The notes beneath the pieces are model-generated. The model did no database searches. It worked only from the letters and a program-made list of their open reading frames with translations, and was not told the DNA's origin. The position numbers were made by a program, and so were the translations under genes. Below are positions 1 through 3,893 of a stretch of DNA of 6,153 nucleotides, piece after piece. Numbering within the stretch: position 1 is the stretch's first letter; every line of letters starts with the position of its first letter. This stretch comes from an uncultured Bacteroidales bacterium (lineage in GTDB: Bacteria; Bacteroidota; Bacteroidia; Bacteroidales; Bacteroidaceae), in NCBI GenBank assembly GCA_937995875.1, contig CALKIW010000144.1, forward strand, positions 1-6,153. Reading direction: 5' to 3'.

Positions 1-7
1 ATTGGAT

Positions 8-61
8 ATGGAGAAAGTGAAGATAATTCTTGATGCGGATGTCCTAATCCACTTCATATAA
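8..61 (+). pseudogene. Truncated 5' end of a PIN-domain-like gene
   Basis: Reading from ATG at 8 gives MEKVKIILDADVLIHFI and then TAA at 59-61. The pattern hydrophobic strand, D-A-D-V-L-I-H-F is the N-terminal beta strand of PIN-domain nucleases, with the first catalytic Asp in ILDADVLI. A PIN domain is normally about 120-150 residues, so nearly all of it is missing. The reading is lost right after the ATA codon, where the A-run and terminator hairpin of the neighbouring operon begin. The frame is open to the window edge (TTG GAT ATG), so the true start could lie further upstream. I infer a gene broken by arrival of the cargo operon or by a deletion. The fragment is short, so the match could be chance, but the motif is quite specific. 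Confidence 0.5.
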
Positions 62-110
62 AAAAGCGAAAGAGCTAAGTGATAATATCACTCAACTCTT
101 TCGCCCTTTT
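60..110 (-). terminator. Hairpin terminator, probably bidirectional
   Basis: The arms GCGAAAGAG (66-74) and CTCTTTCGC (96-104) pair perfectly. Inside them AGTGAT and ATCACT pair again around an AAT loop, with only two mismatches between the two stems. On the minus strand the hairpin is followed by six T (plus-strand A60-A65), so it ends the ATPase/RloB operon about 20 bp after the RloB stop. On the plus strand it is followed by CCTTTTATTTG, so it may also stop rightward transcription coming through the PIN fragment. Confidence 0.85.
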
Positions 111-122
111 ATTTGTTTTATA

Positions 123-716
123 CTATTTATCAGTGGTAAAAATACCCAAATATTCAAAAGCCTTCCATAAGTTACTATACGAATCTCCATACATTCCAAA
201 TTGCTGTGCTCTCAAGTAGGCATTCTCTATTTTCCCATCCTTACACATGTCTTCCACCCATTTGGGGGATGAAAGAAACGATTCTGTCTTGTCGAACTTT
301 GGTATATACTTTATCAACTCGTTTATTACGGCTTTCGATGTTCCATAGTATTTATTGGTGTTGATAAAGTGTATCAAGAACCAAAATTCTACAGAGGGCA
401 TACTGTCACATAATATGACACGTTTGTTCTTGTCGTATTTCCGCTTCAAATCTTGAAGTCTTTTTGACTCTGTAGCATTCCATGATGATACATCTGCATC
501 AAACACAACAATTGCTAACCCTTCATTGTCAAGCACCTGTTTTATAAGCTTCTCCAATGTGGAAATATTCTCATTTCCAAAATACCTTGGTCGAATCTTG
601 ATTTTTAAATTGTACAGAGACTGTAAATGAGAAAAATAGTATTTCTCGGTAATACCAGCTCCGATGATTACGGCTCTCTCTGGCTTTTTGTTGATGATTG
701 CTGTTCTTCTTGCCAT
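123..716 (-). CDS. RloB-family (AbiLii-like) Toprim-type protein
   Basis: This 197-residue protein matches the RloB/AbiLii family, Toprim-like proteins encoded beside an AAA ATPase in abortive-infection (AbiL) and restriction-linked loci. Seen in the sequence: an N-terminal strand and turn, VIIGAGITEKYYF (16-28); a D-x-D motif in VVFDADV (D73, D75), the second Toprim acidic site; and SMPSVEFWFLIHF (105-117), the family's conserved S-x-P-x-x-E-x-W-F-L-x-H-F block. The C-terminus is alpha-helical and polar. No signal peptide or membrane segment is visible, so it should be cytoplasmic. The family usually reads G-E-G-x-T-E at 19-24; here it is G-A-G-I-T-E, so Ala20 (codon GCT) replaces the expected metal-binding Glu. 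It starts 6 nt after the ATPase stop and is surely cotranscribed with it. A nuclease effector role is inferred by analogy with ATPase-Toprim defence pairs. Confidence 0.8.
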   Translation of the reverse strand: MARRTAIINKKPERAVIIGAGITEKYYFSHLQSLYNLKIKIRPRYFGNENISTLEKLIKQVLDNEGLAIVVFDADVSSWNATESKRLQDLKRKYDKNKRVILCDSMPSVEFWFLIHFINTNKYYGTSKAVINELIKYIPKFDKTESFLSSPKWVEDMCKDGKIENAYLRAQQFGMYGDSYSNLWKAFEYLGIFTTDK

Positions 717-722
717 ATGCCT

Positions 723-2012
723 TTAATCATGAATGTTTGGTAATGCTCCGAAAACTCCGTTTCTGTATGATTTCTGGAATGAAGAAATTTTTGACAGTCC
801 TTTAAAGTCTGTCAATGAATATAGCGTCGTGTGTCCATCTTTTTCTTTTTCCGTAAACCATACAGAATCCTTTCTGATAAGATCATCCACAGTATTCAAC
901 AACGGATCGTAATGTGAGGTTACTATCAGTTGGCTTCTGCTTTTCTCTTTCAGGAACTTTTCTATGATGAATTCCACCAGTTCGGGATGCAATGAGGATT
1001 CTATTTCATCTATGGGTAAGATGCCGTTCGTTTTTATCGCCTCATAGATAGCTGCCTCTATGCCAAAAGTTCGTTTGGTTCCTTCACTTTGGAGCGAGTT
1101 GGGCAACCTGTAATTTTCTTCCCCACGTTTGTTTTTAACTGTGTGTTGAAAATCAGTACGTAATCTTTCAAGGGCATTGTCTGCCAGCATTTTCTCCTTT
1201 GCCTTTTCTGGAATATCTTTATCTTCCATTATAGTGGCTTTGACAATGTCAGGAATAGGCACTTTTTCCCTTTCGGTATATACATCGGTGATGTTATAGT
1301 CTGCCTTATGTACAAAATCAAGGATGTATGCCTTCAATTCTGCATTCTTTTCCATTTGTTTTCCTGCATACTCAAACATTCTTGTGCCTGGTTCTATGAT
1401 TGGCATCATATTATTTTTCATCCAGTCACGCACTTCGTCTATGTATGCTAACGAACAGTTTACTTGGTTTCTTGCCGCAAAAAAGGACATGTTGGATAAA
1501 CATTTTACATTTAGCTGCTCCACTATTGTTGCGTTCGCCTTAACCAGACTCGCATTCAACTTAATGAGTGATGCTGTGCCGTCCAACTCCCTGCTGAACA
1601 CAAGTGAGGGTTGAACAGAATTGTATACATACAAGTCCTCCTTTATTACTTGTTTGTCGTCCAAGACGAGGGCATACCAATACCTTTTGTCGCCAACAAA
1701 GAATTTAATGTTGAATTCAGATGGTTCATTCGGAGTTTCCGTGTCCAATAAGAAAGGTATCACGCCTGTCTCTTCGTCAATATCTGATTTCTTGTCGAAC
1801 CAAAAGTCGCGTAAAAAATCCATTGCTTTCAACAGGTTTGATTTTCCACTGGCGTTTGCTCCATAAATAAGGGCGAAACGTAATAAGCGCACTTTTGGGG
1901 TGACGTTTACTACTTGACACTCTTCAAACGTAGTGTCTTTGGTGGCCTCGAAACTAAGAACCACCTCGTCTCTAAATGATAGGTAATTCTTTATTCTAAT
2001 CTCCTGTATCAT
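723..2012 (-). CDS. AAA ATPase (AAA_15/21, AbiLi-like) of a defence operon
   Basis: A full-length 429-residue ABC-type ATPase of the AAA_15/AAA_21 group that pairs with RloB proteins. Visible motifs: N-terminal MIQEIRIKNYLSFRDEVVL (the typical 'I..f.nf.SF.d' opening); Walker A GANASGKS (51-58); a long middle insertion with charged helices (about 190-300); a signature-like SEGTKR (309-314); Walker B ILPIDE (331-336) with Asp335 and catalytic Glu336, followed by SSLHP; an H-loop TSH (375-377); and a C-terminal SYRNGVFGALPNI typical of this family. All ATPase residues appear intact. It is the first gene of the operon, downstream of a good Bacteroides-type promoter. No clear Shine-Dalgarno precedes the ATG. 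The likely role is an SMC-like sensor or regulator of the downstream RloB effector; that is inferred from AbiL and from the analogous PARIS AriA-AriB pair. Confidence 0.85.
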   Translation of the reverse strand: MIQEIRIKNYLSFRDEVVLSFEATKDTTFEECQVVNVTPKVRLLRFALIYGANASGKSNLLKAMDFLRDFWFDKKSDIDEETGVIPFLLDTETPNEPSEFNIKFFVGDKRYWYALVLDDKQVIKEDLYVYNSVQPSLVFSRELDGTASLIKLNASLVKANATIVEQLNVKCLSNMSFFAARNQVNCSLAYIDEVRDWMKNNMMPIIEPGTRMFEYAGKQMEKNAELKAYILDFVHKADYNITDVYTEREKVPIPDIVKATIMEDKDIPEKAKEKMLADNALERLRTDFQHTVKNKRGEENYRLPNSLQSEGTKRTFGIEAAIYEAIKTNGILPIDEIESSLHPELVEFIIEKFLKEKSRSQLIVTSHYDPLLNTVDDLIRKDSVWFTEKEKDGHTTLYSLTDFKGLSKISSFQKSYRNGVFGALPNIHD

Positions 2013-2023
2013 GAAAGTTTCAT
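2011..2023 (-). promoter_or_regulatory. Four-codon leader ORF and inverted repeat at the ATPase start
   Basis: On the minus strand ATG AAA CTT TCA TGA (2023-2009) runs directly into the ATPase start, so its TGA overlaps the ATG as ATGA. The same bases form an inverted repeat, ATGAAA and TTTCAT around one base (2011-2023). Such an overlap could couple translation where no Shine-Dalgarno is present. An ORF this short is common by chance. Confidence 0.2.
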
Positions 2024-2057
2024 TTTACTTGTTTCTATATCGTTTTAGTTATATGCA

Positions 2058-2113
2058 GGGTTAATACAAGCCGAATTAGGGCTTTTACCCAGTTACTTTG
2101 TTATGTAGGGTTA
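2058..2113 (-). promoter_or_regulatory. Structured 5' leader of the ATPase/RloB mRNA
   Basis: Between the predicted promoter and the ATPase start lie about 110 nt of untranslated leader. It holds a nested hairpin: AAGCC (2068-2072) pairs with GGCTT (2080-2084) over a 7-nt loop, and GGGT (2058-2061) pairs with ACCC (2087-2090). A direct repeat of AGGGTTA (2057-2063 and 2107-2113) sits 50 bp apart, within longer similar segments (ATGCAGGGTTAAT and ATGTAGGGTTACT). These could be regulator sites or an RNA fold. No known riboswitch is recognised. Confidence 0.35.
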
Positions 2114-2126
2114 CTCTTTTTATGTG

Positions 2127-2158
2127 CAAAGTTACAGAAAATCTACCAATTTCTCAAA
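2127..2158 (-). promoter_or_regulatory. Bacteroides-type promoter for the ATPase/RloB operon
   Basis: Read on the minus strand, TTTG at 2158-2155 is the -33 element and TAACTTTG at 2134-2127 is a perfect TAnnTTTG -7 element, with a 20-nt spacer. This is the arrangement expected for the Bacteroidetes primary sigma factor. Transcription would start near 2120, giving a leader of about 108 nt before the ATPase ATG. Confidence 0.75.
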
Positions 2159-2214
2159 TAAAACAACCTTAATATTAGACCCTATTCTTGAGATTGGTGT
2201 GCTTTATGCCAAAT

Positions 2215-2251
2215 TGACATATAGATGACATATCTGTCACGTGTCTGACAC
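2215..2251. promoter_or_regulatory. Operator-like cluster of TGACA/TGTCA half-sites
   Basis: TGACATAT occurs twice with an 11-bp period (2215-2222 and 2226-2233), which puts both copies on the same face of the helix. The second copy also forms an inverted pair with TGTCA at 2235-2239, and GTGTC-T-GACAC follows at 2241-2251. The cluster lies between the two divergent genes, about 55 bp upstream of the ATPase promoter's -33 element. It looks like a binding site for a dimeric regulator; no regulator gene is in the window. Confidence 0.4.
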
Positions 2252-2304
2252 TCTCTTATGGAGTCCAACATTATTAGCCTTATTTCATTAAAGGAAGCAA
2301 TATT

Positions 2305-2327
2305 TTATCCGTATATAATACGGATAA
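2305..2327. promoter_or_regulatory. Perfect 10-3-10 palindrome
   Basis: TTATCCGTAT and ATACGGATAA are exact inverted copies separated by ATA. A third, partly matching half (GGATAAAAATA, 2329-2339) follows, and TTATCCGT recurs as a direct copy at 2409-2416. The repeated TTATCCG word suggests an operator family in the region upstream of the HNH gene. It could also form a short hairpin, but no T-run follows, so it is not a terminator. Confidence 0.45.
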
Positions 2328-2423
2328 TGGATAAAAATATGCCGAATTTGAAAATAGAGTAAGAAAATAGCACTGTTTTATTTATGCTTTGGCACACCAA
2401 TTGCTTTTTTATCCGTTGGTGTT

Positions 2424-2515
2424 TCGGCTGTCGTAGCCGATAGTCTGCAAAGACACGCGACAAGGCCCTTATAGACTTCTCGCCTTAAAGAGAATAAGAG
2501 ATAATAAACATGTTT
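2424..2515 (+). promoter_or_regulatory. Possible structured leader of the HNH gene
   Basis: Upstream of the HNH start, TCGGCT (2424-2429) pairs with AGCCGA (2435-2440) over a 5-nt loop, and AAGGC (2462-2466) pairs with GCCTT (2482-2486). An exact palindrome AAACATGTTT lies at 2506-2515. A 17-codon ORF starting at ATG 2510 overlaps the HNH start in another frame. No promoter fits well: the nearest -7-like element, TATGCTTTG (2383-2391), has one extra base and no -33 partner. The fold is only a suggestion. Confidence 0.3.
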
Positions 2516-2534
2516 AACAAACAAAAACACTCAT

Positions 2535-2792
2535 ATGGCAAATTTTTCCAAAGAAAGGCTTGACCAAATTTGGGATAAAGGCAGTGTCATAAGAGGAAAG
2601 AATCCAGATTTGTACAGAAAAGATAAGTTCGGAAACGAAATGTACAAACCCTCTTATGGACTAAATAGTGAAAAGGGTTGGAATGTAGACCATTCCAAAC
2701 CCCAAGCACTTGGTGGCACTGACCATTTGAACAATTTGCAGCCAATGAACAGTAGGGCAAATTCAGCAAAAGGAAAGAACTATCCTGGATAA
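2535..2792 (+). CDS. Small HNH endonuclease-like protein
   Basis: An 85-residue protein made almost entirely of one HNH nuclease fold. Residues 50-80 carry the motif: VDHSKP with His53 as the expected general base, ALGGTDHLNNLQP with Asn67, and RANSAKGK with Asn76 and Lys79. The earlier part (W13, Y27-R28-K29-D30, G33-N34, Y37, Y41-G42, W49) fits a family of small phage and bacterial HNH proteins that lack zinc-binding CxxC pairs. The cofactor would be a divalent metal and the substrate DNA; the target is unknown. No signal peptide is seen. The leader just before the ATG is A-rich without a Shine-Dalgarno, which is normal in Bacteroidetes. The gene stands alone and divergent from the ATPase. 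It could be a homing or phage-derived nuclease, a defence effector, or a toxin domain remnant. Confidence 0.75.
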   Translation: MANFSKERLDQIWDKGSVIRGKNPDLYRKDKFGNEMYKPSYGLNSEKGWNVDHSKPQALGGTDHLNNLQPMNSRANSAKGKNYPG

Positions 2793-2804
2793 TTACATGA
2801 ACAT

Positions 2805-2833
2805 CTCACACCTTGTTGCAGCAAGGTTATGAG
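2805..2833 (+). terminator. First hairpin after the HNH gene
   Basis: ACCTTG (2810-2815) pairs with CAAGGT (2822-2827), and outside it CTCA (2805-2808) pairs with TGAG (2830-2833). It starts 12 bp after the HNH stop and is followed by CTTCTTTT, a weak T-tract. It may be a terminator or a 3'-end stabiliser placed before the stronger hairpin downstream. Confidence 0.45.
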
Positions 2834-2844
2834 CTTCTTTTAAA

Positions 2845-2888
2845 AGTGGTTGTCATCTAAACACCGTGGCAACCGCTTTATTTTTATA
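2845..2888 (+). terminator. Rho-independent terminator of the HNH gene
   Basis: The arm at 2845-2855 (AGTGGTTGTCA) pairs with 2867-2877 (TGGCAACCGCT) in an 11-bp stem that includes two G-U pairs, over an 11-nt loop, and is followed directly by TTATTTTTAT. Both wobble pairs work only on the plus strand, in keeping with rightward termination. Confidence 0.75.
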
Positions 2889-2959
2889 ACGGGATATTAC
2901 TGTTATTATTGTTGTTTGCCTTGCTTTTATTATCCCAATACGAATTAGCATTTAGAAAG

Positions 2960-3134
2960 CGCCAATGTTTTGCTGGTTATAAGCCACAAATGTCTTTTAT
3001 GGTATAGTCTTTTTTTGTTTATAGCCGTATCCATATTTCGTAGAACCTGCCATAGTTTTGCAAGTCCCAATGGTTTTTATTTTGTTTATCGCCGTATCTG
3101 TTTTCCGAGTGGCACAAAGTGCCACAGCTTTACA
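2960..3134. repeat. Degenerate tandem repeat, period about 67-72 bp
   Basis: TTTGTTTATnGCCGTATC occurs at 3014-3031 and again at 3081-3098, identical at 17 of 18 positions. Each is followed by a T-T-Y-C-G stretch and then TGCCAyAGyTTTrCA (3048-3062 and 3120-3134, 12 of 15 identical, all three differences transitions). A weaker related piece, CGCCAATGTTTTGC, lies at 2960-2973. The 67-bp period is not a multiple of three, which argues against coding. The stretch from 2889 to 3089 otherwise shows no convincing gene. One isolated TAnnTTTG box (TAGTTTTG, 3053-3060, plus strand) lies in it without a -33 element. Confidence 0.55.
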
Positions 3135-3224
3135 TTCAGATAAAGCAGTCGAGAGTTCACTCTCGTAAGGCTTTATATGAATGTAAAGCAAGTCGAAGAC
3201 TCGGAAAACGGATGCGGTGTTTTT
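3090..3224 (+). ncRNA. 130-bp nested inverted repeat, candidate structured RNA
   Basis: The outer arms 3090-3110 and 3199-3219 pair over all 21 positions as plus-strand RNA, 18 Watson-Crick plus three G-U. Within them lie a small hairpin GGCAC-AAA-GTGCC (3111-3123) and a long arm made of a perfect 12-bp stem (3127-3138 with 3178-3189), a 7-bp stem (ATAAAGC 3140-3146 with GCTTTAT 3170-3176) and a 6-bp stem CGAGAG-TTCA-CTCTCG (3150-3165). The outer right arm runs straight into TTTTT (3220-3224), like an intrinsic terminator. On the minus strand the three wobbles become A-C mismatches and no T-run follows, so the plus strand is favoured. It could instead be a DNA cruciform, a small MITE-like element or a processing site. 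It matches no RNA family I can name. Confidence 0.5.
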
Positions 3225-3269
3225 ATCGGTTTATGTCTAAAGCCCATCCTGCTACAATCCCTACAATAT

Positions 3270-3806
3270 TCAAGGCTCATACAATAGCCTAAGCTCCGTA
3301 CCCCGTCTTCGCCTTATCGAAGTAATCACCTTTCCTTTCCATCTGCAGAAGTCCAAATACTCCCTTTCTATATCCCTTTCCCCACGCTCTATCTTCTGCA
3401 ATAGCCGGCTTTTACGGAACTTTCTTCTATCTCCAAGCACTTTATACGGCCCCACATTGTAAGCAAGTACTGCTAATAACAACGAATCCTTGCCGTACTT
3501 GCGGAACATTCCGCAAAAGGTTCTCAGGTCACTGCGTAGCAGCGAGTCCGCTTGCTCCAATGTCAGGTTCTTCTTGAAGTTCTCATGTGGCTGCACACAA
3601 TGTCCCCATCCTATATAGGGGTAGTTGCGCTTGATGTCGTGCCAACCTTCATAGAACTTAATGCAGCGTACCGCACGTTCAAAAAGAGGGAAACGAAATA
3701 TTCCCAAGTCCGACTGGCTTTGCACTGTAGTCTGTGCCTGTACCTGTACCACCAGGCACAAGCACATCATCAACGCCACCATTATCGTTTTTCTTATCCT
3801 GTTCAT
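3270..3806 (-). CDS. Secreted GH24-like lysozyme of the conjugation system
   Basis: A 178-residue phage-lysozyme-like protein. Residues 1-24 form a signal peptide (Lys/Arg-rich start, hydrophobic IMVALMMCLCLVV, VQA cleavage site), so it is exported to the periplasm. IKFYEGWHD (49-57) carries the expected catalytic Glu53, and NYPYIGWGH (61-69) matches the family's T-I-G-Y-G-H loop. LAYNVGP (114-120) matches the F-x-F-N-x-G block, and the end, RWKGKVITSIRRRRGTELRLLYE, matches the family's R-R-x-x-E-x-x-L-L close. The catalytic Thr of T4-type enzymes is Tyr64 here and the Glu-to-loop spacing is short, so catalysis may rely mostly on Glu53. Similar proteins occur in Bacteroides conjugative transposons and would locally open peptidoglycan for the type IV channel. 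It lies 87 bp after mobC in the same direction and reading frame. The start is the only ATG available. Confidence 0.75.
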   Translation of the reverse strand: MNRIRKTIMVALMMCLCLVVQVQAQTTVQSQSDLGIFRFPLFERAVRCIKFYEGWHDIKRNYPYIGWGHCVQPHENFKKNLTLEQADSLLRSDLRTFCGMFRKYGKDSLLLAVLAYNVGPYKVLGDRRKFRKSRLLQKIERGERDIEREYLDFCRWKGKVITSIRRRRGTELRLLYEP

Positions 3807-3842
3807 GTCATTACTCTTATCATCTGTTTTATCCGCACCCTT

Positions 3843-3869
3843 GGCTTAGTCTGCCCCAAAAGGCTTAGT
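3843..3869. repeat. Short direct repeat in the mobC-lysozyme gap
   Basis: GGCTTAGT occurs at 3843-3850 and 3862-3869, 19 bp apart, in the 87-bp spacer between mobC and the lysozyme gene. The gap also contains a 15-codon ORF starting directly after the mobC stop (TAAATG on the minus strand), which has no recognisable content. No terminator or promoter is evident, so the lysozyme is probably read through from mobC. Confidence 0.3.
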
Positions 3870-3893
3870 AAGGCTCAATAACAAAGACTGCAT

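Noticed and set aside
2997..3191. 64-codon minus-strand open frame, starting inside the inverted repeat
   Set aside because: It reads through both the tandem repeat and one arm of the nested hairpin. The repeat period is not a multiple of three and no domain is recognised, so it is more likely chance reading of structured non-coding DNA.
3090..3219. Invertible promoter flanked by inverted repeats, as in Bacteroides phase variation
   Set aside because: The DNA between the outer arms is itself nested inverted repeat with no promoter elements, so inversion would change little, and no invertase gene is in view.
2960..3219. Integron attC sites
   Set aside because: The repeats lack the GTTRRRY/RYYYAAC core pair, and there is no integron integrase or gene-cassette pattern in the window.
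2535..3224. IscB/HEARO (OMEGA RNA) or retron system, suggested by HNH gene plus nearby structured RNA
   Set aside because: The HNH protein is 85 aa with no RuvC or bridge-helix region, and no reverse transcriptase is present in the window.
3847..3893. 15-codon ORF directly after the mobC stop
   Set aside because: Too short and featureless. No ribosome-binding site distinct from the mobC coding sequence and no family resemblance.
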